Shown piece by piece: positions 1-7,222 of a stretch of 16,772 nt of DNA. The position numbers and the translations under genes were made by a program. Position 1 is the stretch's first letter, and every line of letters begins with the position of its first letter. The notes beneath the pieces are model-generated. The model ran no database searches, had not been told where the DNA came from, and saw only the letters and a program-made list of their open reading frames with translations. Origin of the DNA: CAZNRY01 sp964575675 (GTDB lineage Bacteria > Eisenbacteria > RBG-16-71-46 > CAIMUX01 > VGJL01); the NCBI GenBank assembly GCA_964575675.1, contig CAZNRY010000091.1:1-16772 (forward strand), given 5' to 3'.

Positions 1-2391
1 CGTGGCGGCGATCAAGATCACGCCCTCGTTCGACTCGAAGCCGTCCATCTCGACCAAAAGCTGATTCAGCGTCTGCTCGCGCTCGTCGTGCCCTCCACCC
101 ATTCCCGCACCGCGGTGGCGGCCGACGGCGTCGATTTCGTCGATGAAAATGATGCACGGCGCGTTTCGCTTGCCCTGATCGAAGAGATCGCGAACCCGAC
201 TGTTGTGGAGGAGGATCGGTTTCTCCCCGCCGAAGAACGCCTCATTGTCGCAACCGCAAAGGTCATAGACATAGCCGTCGTAGGGTTTGCGGATGACTTC
301 GCGGACGACTGGACGTTTGCCCTGCCCGGGACTTCCCGACACTTCCCGGAATGGATGGCTCGTCTTGCCGATGATGAGATTCCACGCCGTCCCTTCTGGG
401 AGCGGCTTGCTCTTGATGATCCGACCGGCGGGCAAATGCATCTGTCGGACGCCGGCCTTGATCCCATGCATCGCACAGAGCCAGGTCAGCTCGTGGATGA
501 GGCGCTGGCTGACCGATGTGATGCTGAGCTTTCCTTCTTGGGTCGTGTAGCCGTCGCCCTTCGAATAGCCCTCGAGGAACGCGTCGAAGTACTCGCGAGG
601 AAGGTCCCACAGCATTGGTGGGATCTGCTTGTTGTGGCTCCCGTTCCCACAGTACCTGGCGAAGAACCGTCCAAGCGGGGCCGAATGGTAAGTGATTCTG
701 GTGCTGTTGTCTGGAGTCTCCTCGATGGATGGCAGTAAACCGAACACCCGCTCCATCGTGCCGACACAATCCGCGTGAAGATCGGTCTCGTGCGAACCGA
801 AGGTGAAGTTCAGACAGCCATTCTCCCGACCCTCCGCCGTGTAGTAGCCGAAGAGCCGCAGCAACTCGGCGTCGACGGCCACCCTCTCGGGAAGCGCCGT
901 CCGATCGTAGTTCTGGGACAACTCACACGGTTCGTGCTTGCCTCGATGCCAGTTGCAGATGGTCATTTGTGAGACTCCGATCGCATTGGCGATCTTCGCC
1001 TGGCTCATCTGACCCTTCTGTTCCATGGCGAATGCGTAGGCTGTTTCGGCCTCCTCATCGGATGGCACGATGTCGAGCACGATTGGCTCCGACGGAGGCC
1101 TGAAGGAGTGACCGCGGATCGAGTGTGGTGTCCCCTGCGTGGGCGAATACTGCCCGCGCACCTTGAGCGGCAGATTCACCAGCACGTCACCTGGCTTGAG
1201 ATCGCCCGTCGCGACGGCCTTGATCCCGTCCCGGGTCCGGACGAAGACGCTATGGTCGGCGGTCGCGCGGATCACGCCTCCCAGGTAGTGGATCTCGCAA
1301 ATCTCCGTGACCCGATGCCGGTAGACGCCGCGGATGCCCTTCCAGGCGCTCCCCTGGACGAAGGTCTTCGACGAGCCGCGGAACTTAGAGTCCTTCTCTT
1401 CGAACCCCAGCGTCTCGACGCCCCGTACGGGCACCATGAAGCCTTCGCTGTCGCCCTCGTAGTAGCGGTCGACGAACTCGCCGATCGGAACCAGTTTCGT
1501 GCGCCCCTCGTTCCGGACGAGCACCGGCGTATCCGCGCTGACGGACGCCCCAACCCCGACGAACATTTCCACGAAGTCCGAGCCGCTCATGCTGAAGAAC
1601 GGCACGCACGCCTCGCCCGCGATCGCCTTGGCGAGAAGCGTCTTTCCCGTCCCCGGGGGACCGAGCAGCAACGCGCCCTTCGGGATCCGTCCGCCGAGCA
1701 CCTGGAACTTCTTCGGGTCGCGCAGGAACTCGATGATCTCCTGCAGCTCCTCCTTCGCCTCATCGGCGCCCGCCACGTCCGCGAAGGTCACCTTGACCGT
1801 GTTCTCGTTCAGGACCTTCGCCTTGCTCTTGCCGAACTTCATCGCGGCCGAACCGCCCGACTGCATCTGGCGGATGAAGAGGAGCCAGAAGACGCCAAGG
1901 ATTCCGAGCATCAAGAGCGGCGAGAAGAGGATGTTCGACCACGGGGTCGTGGGCGGACGCGAGCGCAGATCGACGCCCGGGTTCTTCGCGAGGATCAGCT
2001 TCGGCAGCTCGGGATCGGATACCGGCAGATAGGTCCGGAACTTCTCGACCTCGGGCCGGCCGGTCGCCGTGTCGGCCGGCAGCTTGGCGCGGAGTTTCCC
2101 GCGGAGCTCGTGCTGGATGAAGGTGACCGACTGGAGGTTCCCCGCCTCCATCTGGGCGATGAACTCGCTGTAGGTGATCTCGCCTTCCTTGCCCTTGGGC
2201 CCGACGAGGTACTGGACCGCCCAGAGGATGAGGAGCACCAGGAGGATCCAGAATGTGAAGGTCCGGAACTGCCGGCCGCCCATCGCGGGACCGGCCGGTC
2301 CGCGCCGCTGCGGACCGCCGGGGCGGTTGCCCCCCCCGCGCTGATCATCGGGCGGCTGCCGGCGCATCGTTCCGAGTCCTGACATCTTCAT
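1..2391 (-). CDS. ftsH: ATP-dependent zinc metalloprotease FtsH, intein-containing, 3' end outside window
   Basis: FtsH is a hexameric membrane AAA+ protease that degrades misfolded membrane proteins and some regulators. Read on the minus strand from an ATG at 2391 (AAAGGA just upstream), the host protein has an R/G/P-rich tail (residues 10-40), TM1 (about 44-63), a short periplasmic domain, TM2 (about 151-173), Walker A GPPGTGKT (244-251) and the pore-loop sequence MFVGVGA ending at residue 282. A 448-codon intein then interrupts the frame. The host sequence resumes with SRVRDLF and Walker B IIFIDEID (DE at 303-304 of the spliced protein). The reading frame is open through host and intein to the left edge. 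The second region of homology and the HEXXH zinc site lie outside the window. ftsH starts 10 bp after hpt and is the last visible gene of the tRNA-tilS-hpt-ftsH operon. The family assignment is certain; splicing activity is inferred from intact motifs. Confidence 0.97.
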   Translation of the reverse strand, partial: MKMSGLGTMRRQPPDDQRGGGNRPGGPQRRGPAGPAMGGRQFRTFTFWILLVLLILWAVQYLVGPKGKEGEITYSEFIAQMEAGNLQSVTFIQHELRGKLRAKLPADTATGRPEVEKFRTYLPVSDPELPKLILAKNPGVDLRSRPPTTPWSNILFSPLLMLGILGVFWLLFIRQMQSGGSAAMKFGKSKAKVLNENTVKVTFADVAGADEAKEELQEIIEFLRDPKKFQVLGGRIPKGALLLGPPGTGKTLLAKAIAGEACVPFFSMSGSDFVEMFVGVGASVSADTPVLVRNEGRTKLVPIGEFVDRYYEGDSEGFMVPVRGVETLGFEEKDSKFRGSSKTFVQGSAWKGIRGVYRHRVTEICEIHYLGGVIRATADHSVFVRTRDGIKAVATGDLKPGDVLVNLPLKVRGQYSPTQGTPHSIRGHSFRPPSEPIVLDIVPSDEEAETAYAFAMEQKGQMSQAKIANAIGVSQMTICNWHRGKHEPCELSQNYDRTALPERVAVDAELLRLFGYYTAEGRENGCLNFTFGSHETDLHADCVGTMERVFGLLPSIEETPDNSTRITYHSAPLGRFFARYCGNGSHNKQIPPMLWDLPREYFDAFLEGYSKGDGYTTQEGKLSITSVSQRLIHELTWLCAMHGIKAGVRQMHLPAGRIIKSKPLPEGTAWNLIIGKTSHPFREVSGSPGQGKRPVVREVIRKPYDGYVYDLCGCDNEAFFGGEKPILLHNSRVRDLFDQGKRNAPCIIFIDEIDAVGRHRGAGMGGGHDEREQTLNQLLVEMDGFESNEGVILIAAT
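202..1545 (-). other. Intein with dodecapeptide homing endonuclease inside FtsH
   Basis: A 448-codon in-frame protein insertion splits the FtsH sequence GVGA/SRVRDLF. Splicing motifs are present in order. Block A begins with Ser1 (SVSADTPVLV). Block B has the TxxH signature at T95-A-D-H98, followed by LKPGDVLV. Block F is VYDLCGCDNEAFFGG. Block G is ILLHN, ending in His447-Asn448, with the host Ser as the +1 nucleophile. Between them sits a DOD (LAGLIDADG-type) endonuclease: the first dodecapeptide LFGYYTAEG at 231-239 (acidic E238), a block D-like IPPMLWDLP, and the second dodecapeptide FLEGYSKGDG at 323-332 (acidic D331). Residues 179-204 (around MSQAKIANAIGVSQMTICNW) look like a helix-turn-helix. 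The block F position that is often His is Glu here. All canonical splice residues and both endonuclease acids are retained, so protein splicing and DNA cleavage both look possible. Exact boundaries follow from the very conserved FtsH sequence. Confidence 0.95.
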
Positions 2392-2401
2392 CGATTCCTT
2401 T

Positions 2402-2977
2402 CTAACCGGCAGCGCCGGTTTCGGGTCGGCTTTCCAATGCTCCGACGAACGAGAGGTTGCGATGCCGTTCGTCGAGGTCGAGTCCATAGCCGACCACGAA
2501 TTCACTTCCGATCTCGAATCCTCGCGAATGAAGGGCGATGGGTCCCCCGATCGATCCCTTCTGCTGCACGAGCGCGCAGTGCAGGATCGCCTGCGGATGG
2601 TGCAGGTGGAGGAACTGATCGACGTACTCGATCTTCGTCCCCGCGGTGCGGATCCCCTCGACGACGATCACGAGCCGCCCGCTGATGTTGCCCTTCAGGT
2701 CGTGGAGCACCTTCACGGCGGTCGGATCCCTCTGCGTCGGGTCGTATCGCGTGAGCGAGAGGAAGTCGATCTCATGCGGCGCGCCGTAGACCCGGATCAA
2801 GTCGGCCAAGAGGACGAAGCAGCCCTTAAGGATGCCGATGAAAACCGGAACGCGCTCGCCCGCGAGGTCGCGCAGCTCGGCGGCCATCCTCTCGACATCG
2901 CCTTGTATCGCATCGGCTGTGCGCAACACGCGGATGCGGTTGCCGAAGACCTCGACCGTCGTGTCCCCTTGGTTCAT
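2402..2977 (-). CDS. hpt: Hypoxanthine phosphoribosyltransferase family protein with degenerate PRPP loop
   Basis: HPRT joins hypoxanthine or guanine to PRPP in purine salvage. The 191-residue protein has the usual family length and clear signatures: FIGILKGCFVLLADLIR (46-62), EIDFLSL (69-75) and SEFVVGYGLDLDERHRNL (158-175), which includes the conserved GLD aspartate. The PRPP-binding loop, normally of the form VEDIIDTG, reads VEGIRTAG (106-113). The second acidic residue is Gly108 and the catalytic-base Asp is Thr111. The Lys that contacts the purine in family members also seems absent around residues 148-149. The frame is intact, so this is not a frameshift. The ATG overlaps the tilS stop (ATGA), implying translational coupling, and ftsH follows after 10 bp. 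In Bacillus and Listeria the homologue partners TilS to control ftsH, so a non-catalytic role is plausible. Family membership is secure; loss of activity is inferred. Confidence 0.9.
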   Translation of the reverse strand: MNQGDTTVEVFGNRIRVLRTADAIQGDVERMAAELRDLAGERVPVFIGILKGCFVLLADLIRVYGAPHEIDFLSLTRYDPTQRDPTAVKVLHDLKGNISGRLVIVVEGIRTAGTKIEYVDQFLHLHHPQAILHCALVQQKGSIGGPIALHSRGFEIGSEFVVGYGLDLDERHRNLSFVGALESRPETGAAG

Positions 2978-4659
2978 TTCCTCGAGCTTCCTCCGTGCGC
3001 TGCGTGGTCCGCGGGCAATGCCCCGGACCAGCGCACGATCCAGATCCGTTCGGTTCTCATGTGGACGAGGGCCCGGCCCGCCCTGCGGATGCCCGGCGCC
3101 CAGAGGATCCCCCCTGCATCCTCAAGGACCGGCTGCTCCGCCCGCAAGGTCCGCGGCACCATTCTCTCCGATAATAGGTCCGAAAGCTTCCGGGACCCTG
3201 CCGATTCCTCCAACTCGAGGAAGTCTCCCGGCCGGGCTCGCCGGACGCGAAACGGCGGGCGGACCAGGTCGGCGTCGAAGACCTGGACCCTCGTCAGCCC
3301 GCGGATTCTGAGCTTCGAGCCGTTCGTGGGGATCGGACGCACTTCCGTGCTGATCCGCCCGCGCGGGGCCCATGCAAAGGAACCCGTCCAATCGAGTTCG
3401 ATCGGATCTTGGGCGGTTGCGCCGCCGGCGCCTGTGCTCGATGCGCCTTCCGCGCTTCCCATCGATGCGGCGCCCGCCCGCGCACTTCCCGCTCTGTCCT
3501 CAGTCCCCGTCATCCGGCCCTCGCCGCTCTTCGTGGCGCCCGCCCGCGTCGCAGCGGGATCTCCCGGCGCGATTTCGACCGTTTTCCCTCGGACATCGAC
3601 GCGAACGCCTCCGGGAAGCAGGAACCGTGCGTCGCCGGCCCGCAGTAGCGAGCGGGTCATTGATCGCCAGGTCTCCGCATGAATGTCGGAAGTGCTTCCG
3701 CGGACCGCCAGAACAGCCCTGTAGAGGATCCGTTCGATCAATCCTTCAGGATACGGACGGATGGCCGTCGCATCAAGACGGATCACTCCCCGCTTGGCCG
3801 GAAGGCGAGACGCCGCAAGAGTTTGCGCCGCTTGCGCGTCAAGCGCATCGAGCGCGCGGCGCAGGTTGCCCGCCGCGCGGGCGATCCTCTCGGCCGACCG
3901 CGGACGGACCTCCGATTCGAGGAGGGGGAGGACGCGATGCCGGATGCGGTTACGGGTCCGAGTGAGATCGAGATTCCCCGGATCCTCGACCGCCGCAGTG
4001 CCCGATTCCTCGAGATAGCGCCGCAGCGCGGAGCGGGGGACGTCGAGGAGTGGACGGAGGAAGATGCCGCGCCGCGCGGCCATGCCCGCAAGACCCGCGA
4101 TTCCTGCGCCCCGGGTGAGGTTGAGGAGGAGCGTCTCGGCCTGGTCGTCGCGCTGGTGGGCTAGCAAGACCCACGCGCATCCCGACGCGCGGGCCATCTT
4201 CGAGAGCGCGGCGTAGCGGGCCTTTCGCATCGCGGCTTCCGAGGGAAGAGACGCGGACGCGTCCGACGGGCCCGTTTCTTGCGCCCTGCTCGGGGTGGTG
4301 GCATTCGGCGCCCCCGTCGCCGCATCGCCCGCTGCCGCGCCCGGCGCCCCGGCGGACGCGTCGCCCCGGCCGCCGGCGCCAAGCTCCAATCGAACGGATC
4401 GAAACTGGATGCCGAGACCGCGGCAGAGCGCTTCGAGCCGCTTTTCCTCATCGTTCGCATCGGGTCTGACGCCGTGGTTCACATGGCCCGCCACGATCGG
4501 CCGGCCGTGGCGACCCCGCGTCGCGTGGAGGAGCATGAGGAGCGCGGTCGAGTCGATTCCGCCCGAGACGGCGACCATGAGGGTTTCGTCCTCCCCCGGT
4601 CCCACGTGGTGGCCGAGGAAGTCGAGAAGATGGCGCTCGAGCGGACGAGATCGGTTCAT
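2974..4659 (-). CDS. tilS: tRNA(Ile)-lysidine synthase TilS
   Basis: TilS uses ATP and lysine to convert C34 of tRNA-Ile(CAU) to lysidine, changing its identity from Met to Ile. The 561-residue protein has the N-type PP-loop SGGIDS (32-37), the AHQRDDQAET motif (167-176), NRIRHRVLP (237-245) and a C-terminal TilS domain ending near LRAEQPVLEDAGGILWAPG (505-523). It is longer than the usual 430-480 residues because of two Ala/Gly/Ser/Thr-rich low-complexity insertions, at about residues 93-140 and 366-417. The start is the ATG at 4659, only 20 bp downstream of a CAU tRNA on the same strand. No strong ribosome-binding site is visible there. The stop overlaps the hpt ATG. The tilS-hpt-ftsH order matches the classic conserved cluster. 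Confidence 0.96.
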   Translation of the reverse strand: MNRSRPLERHLLDFLGHHVGPGEDETLMVAVSGGIDSTALLMLLHATRGRHGRPIVAGHVNHGVRPDANDEEKRLEALCRGLGIQFRSVRLELGAGGRGDASAGAPGAAAGDAATGAPNATTPSRAQETGPSDASASLPSEAAMRKARYAALSKMARASGCAWVLLAHQRDDQAETLLLNLTRGAGIAGLAGMAARRGIFLRPLLDVPRSALRRYLEESGTAAVEDPGNLDLTRTRNRIRHRVLPLLESEVRPRSAERIARAAGNLRRALDALDAQAAQTLAASRLPAKRGVIRLDATAIRPYPEGLIERILYRAVLAVRGSTSDIHAETWRSMTRSLLRAGDARFLLPGGVRVDVRGKTVEIAPGDPAATRAGATKSGEGRMTGTEDRAGSARAGAASMGSAEGASSTGAGGATAQDPIELDWTGSFAWAPRGRISTEVRPIPTNGSKLRIRGLTRVQVFDADLVRPPFRVRRARPGDFLELEESAGSRKLSDLLSERMVPRTLRAEQPVLEDAGGILWAPGIRRAGRALVHMRTERIWIVRWSGALPADHAAHGGSSRK

Positions 4660-4679
4660 TGGCTGCTACCGGAAAGGAT

Positions 4680-4752
4680 TGGCGGCGCAGGGACTCGAAC
4701 CCCGGACCCAGTGATTATGATTCACTTGCTCTACCAACTGAGCTACACCGCC
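4680..4752 (-). tRNA. tRNA-Met (CAU), elongator type favoured
   Basis: The minus strand folds into a complete cloverleaf. The acceptor stem is GGCGGTG with CGCCGCC (one T-G wobble), the D arm is GCTC/GAGC, and the anticodon stem is AGTGA/TCACT around the loop ATCATAA. The T arm has the loop TTCGAGT and the discriminator is A73. The anticodon CAU is at 4717-4719. CCA is not encoded. The G1-C72 pair excludes initiator tRNA. A CAU anticodon could mean elongator Met or the TilS substrate Ile2. Positions 4-69 and 5-68 are G-C rather than the C-G pairs described as determinants for E. coli TilS, and A32 in the loop is typical of Met, so Met is preferred. Confidence 0.93.
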
Positions 4753-4783
4753 ACACGTGGGAAGTCAATCGAGCCGAGTTCAG

Positions 4784-4814
4784 AGTGTACGGATGCCGCC
4801 CCGGTTCCTGTCAA
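4784..4814 (-). promoter_or_regulatory. Sigma-70-type promoter for the tRNA-tilS-hpt-ftsH operon
   Basis: On the minus strand a perfect -35 box TTGACA (4814-4809) is followed after 19 bp by TACACT (4789-4784), a four-of-six match to the -10 consensus. The predicted start lies roughly 25 nt before the tRNA 5' end at 4752, a typical tRNA leader length. The long spacer is the weak point. Confidence 0.6.
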
Positions 4815-4840
4815 GGGGCGGGTGAGGGGCGCGCCTGGAA

Positions 4841-4868
4841 GGAGCGGCTGGAAGACTCCAGCCGCTCC
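4841..4868 (-). terminator. Strong hairpin, probable terminator of the 719-aa gene
   Basis: A perfect 12-bp GC-rich inverted repeat (GGAGCGGCTGGA / TCCAGCCGCTCC) with a four-base loop AGAC lies 37 bp after the stop of the minus-strand gene at 4906. It also lies upstream of the tRNA operon promoter, so it would insulate the two units. Only a short TTCC follows on the minus strand, so a classic U tract is lacking. Confidence 0.6.
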
Positions 4869-4905
4869 ATCGGGAGCTCGTTCGAGAAGGACGATGCGAA
4901 GGTCG

Positions 4906-7065
4906 TTAGGGCGTCAGGACGATCCGGCGGCTCAGAACCAAGGTTCCAAGCTCCGCCTTGCAGAAGTAGACGCCGGGCGGCACGAGTCGTCCCTCCTCAT
5001 CCCGGCCGTCCCAGGCGAGCCCCAGAATGCCGGAATTCATCTGACCCGCATGAAGTCCGCGGATCTTCCGTCCGGCGGCGTCAAAGACGGTTACATCGGT
5101 CTTCCCCTGGTATCCGGAGAGACTCAATCGGATCTGGGTCCCACCCGCCGTCGAAGACGGGTTCGGAGCGCACCACAACCCCCAGCGGTCAAGCGCGGAG
5201 GGGTCTGAGACCGACTGGGGAACGGCGCCCCACAAGACGCGCGAGATCCCCTCTGGATCGACCCGCGGGTAGAGATCCGTCCGATCGGTCGAATAGCTCC
5301 CGTGATCCATGAAGTGGAGGTTGTAGTAAGGAACGAACGCCGAGGCCCCGGTCATCGGGTTGACGATCTCGGCGAATCCCATGTTCGACGGCTCTCCGCA
5401 CAGCAGGCAGTTGTAGTGGCCGAACGTGAGGTGGTGGATCACATACACACGGTCCGGCAGCGGCCCCTCCGGCAGCGCCCCGATCTCCGTGGCCATCCGG
5501 GTCGCCAGCTCGCGGCCATCCGGGATCAAGTTTCCGTTCTCGTCCGGGTTCGCCGGATCCATTCCCAAACACTGCTCTTCCTCGTTTGTCAGGCCGTCCG
5601 TGTCCCCGTCCCCCGCGACGGCGAGCCAGTGTGCGATCCCATCTCCGTTGAGAACCGTGCGCAACAACACGGGGAGCACGCGACCCTCGTTGTACGTGCC
5701 GTTGTAGACGAATCCTCCGTGCGCCATGGTGTGGAGCCCGACGAACGGAACGCTCAGTGACAACCCTTCCGCCGGGTTGATGATGTCCACGTGTCCCATG
5801 TTCAGGATCACGCCGCATACCTCGCACGTCTCCAGACCGTCCACCCATGCCTCGCGCATGTAGGGTGTGTCCGTGACGCCGTCCGGGTTGCGGGGAAGGT
5901 CGGCAAGGATCGGAAGAAGCTGCTCCGCGATCTGTGGTCCGTCGGCCAGGCTGTCCTTGTCCGTGTCCGGGTCGATTGGATCGGTTCCGAGCGGCGGCTC
6001 CTCCTCGGAGAGGAGGCCGTCCTGGTCCGGATCGAGACCTTCGGGCGGCAGCAGATGCGCGGTATCGCAGGCAAAGAGGATCCGCTTGACCGGGTCGAGG
6101 TCTACCCGACCCTGATGAAGCCCCCCTGCGTATTGCAGGCACCCGTGCTCGAGGAAATGGAGGGTGATGAAGTGAAGATCGTGCTGGAGGCCGCGGGCCG
6201 TATGGATGATCCGCACTAATCCCATGTCGACCGGTATCCCGCAGACCAAGCAGGGCTCGTAATCCATGATGAAGTGATACTCCACCAGGATCCCCGGAGG
6301 AGGGGACATGATGAGCTGCCAGATCTTGTACGACATCTCAACGCCGTCGAGGACCAGGTCACCGTTCGTGTCCGCGTTGTCCCAGATGGTGCCGCCTACG
6401 ATCTCTTCAGCGACCGACAGGTAATCGCCATCGACGTCGTCCGGGGCGGCCAGCCAGTGTGGATCGAATGATGGCGGCTGGTTCGAGGCGATCGCCACGC
6501 TCCCCGCCGCGAGGGCGAGGGATGCGGCGACCGGCAGAAGCCTGCGCGGGATCGGGTTGAAGCGCGGGCGCAGCTCGATCGGCCGCACGCCTCTGAAAAG
6601 ATGTTCGCACTCGCGGTGAATCCTCCGGTATTCGCGAAGCAGACCCGGCGTGACGACGCAGTCCGGACAGGCCCAGTGGAAGAGGATCTGCTGATCTTCG
6701 GGAGCGAGCCGGTTCGGAACGTAGGGCCGCTTGATGAATGCATCCACGCAGCAGGACGGATAACCGAAGAACCAGCCCTCCTTCCGGATCTCATCCGGGG
6801 TCTGCCTCAAGGGCGTGTCCTGGAATCGATCGCGGTACAAACGCACGGCGCGGGCGTTTCGGGCGAAGACCGTTTGTCGGATCTTCCGGCCGATTCGGGT
6901 GCGCCGGGTGATCGGTTCCAGCTCCAGCCCCGCGGAGCCGATCAGATTGTGCTGCCGGTCATCCAGGCGGCCCTCCCAACGGCTCAAGGGCTTCAGCCCG
7001 TACCGCGTGAGCAGAACGAGATATGCCAGTTGGGGATCGAGTCCCGTCAGGGTTCTTTCTTTCAT
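4906..7065 (-). CDS. Unknown membrane/exported protein with three CxxCG...HxxxHG modules, calcium-type loops and FlgD-like tail
   Basis: Function is not recognised. The first 170 or so residues are basic and soluble, with a Cys cluster: GYPSCCVDAF (101-110), CPDC (133-136) and Cys153. A hydrophobic stretch at about 176-194 (LLPVAASLALAAGSVAIA) follows arginines and would act as a signal anchor or internal signal. The rest is probably outside the membrane. Three modules of about 140 residues follow. Each has acidic Asp/Gly loops resembling thrombospondin type 3 or EF-hand calcium sites (for example DPDQDGLLSEEE, GDGDTDGLTNEEE) and then CxxCG (272, 414, 553), an MG dipeptide five residues later, and HxxxHG (303, 445, 584). 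The spacing from CxxCG to HxxxHG is 26 residues in all three. The C-terminus (about 645-719) resembles FlgD-like secretion-tail domains (FDAAGRKIRG; PPGVYFCKAE). The ATG at 7065 has GAGGAGG at good spacing. It forms a single-gene unit with a hairpin downstream. Confidence 0.88.
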   Translation of the reverse strand: MKERTLTGLDPQLAYLVLLTRYGLKPLSRWEGRLDDRQHNLIGSAGLELEPITRRTRIGRKIRQTVFARNARAVRLYRDRFQDTPLRQTPDEIRKEGWFFGYPSCCVDAFIKRPYVPNRLAPEDQQILFHWACPDCVVTPGLLREYRRIHRECEHLFRGVRPIELRPRFNPIPRRLLPVAASLALAAGSVAIASNQPPSFDPHWLAAPDDVDGDYLSVAEEIVGGTIWDNADTNGDLVLDGVEMSYKIWQLIMSPPPGILVEYHFIMDYEPCLVCGIPVDMGLVRIIHTARGLQHDLHFITLHFLEHGCLQYAGGLHQGRVDLDPVKRILFACDTAHLLPPEGLDPDQDGLLSEEEPPLGTDPIDPDTDKDSLADGPQIAEQLLPILADLPRNPDGVTDTPYMREAWVDGLETCEVCGVILNMGHVDIINPAEGLSLSVPFVGLHTMAHGGFVYNGTYNEGRVLPVLLRTVLNGDGIAHWLAVAGDGDTDGLTNEEEQCLGMDPANPDENGNLIPDGRELATRMATEIGALPEGPLPDRVYVIHHLTFGHYNCLLCGEPSNMGFAEIVNPMTGASAFVPYYNLHFMDHGSYSTDRTDLYPRVDPEGISRVLWGAVPQSVSDPSALDRWGLWCAPNPSSTAGGTQIRLSLSGYQGKTDVTVFDAAGRKIRGLHAGQMNSGILGLAWDGRDEEGRLVPPGVYFCKAELGTLVLSRRIVLTP

Positions 7066-7222
7066 GACTGCCTCCTCTCGGCGCCCGGGGTGCGTGCAGC
7101 GTCAATCTGCGGGACCTGCATCATCGAACCGGCGACCTGGCGTCGTTCGATCCGGGACGACCGTTGTTTTCGTCGCGGCATGAGGTGGGATACGGAGGAA
7201 AAAAGAAGAAGGGTCGAAATCC

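Noticed and set aside
1108..2382. Long plus-strand open frame (424 codons) opposite ftsH
   Set aside because: It is the antisense of a clear FtsH/intein coding region in GC-rich DNA, and its translation is Arg/Leu/Glu-rich with no domain.
2402..2977. hpt as a frameshifted pseudogene
   Set aside because: The frame is intact from start to stop, both flanks of the altered loop align in the same frame, and the ATGA coupling to tilS is kept.
2462..3682. Plus-strand open frame (406 codons) opposite hpt and tilS
   Set aside because: Shadow of two well-supported genes; no ribosome-binding site or recognisable domain.
4680..4752. tRNA-Ile2 (lysidine-type) identity for the CAU tRNA
   Set aside because: Tempting because tilS is adjacent, but G4-C69 and G5-C68 plus A32 favour elongator Met; kept only as an alternative.
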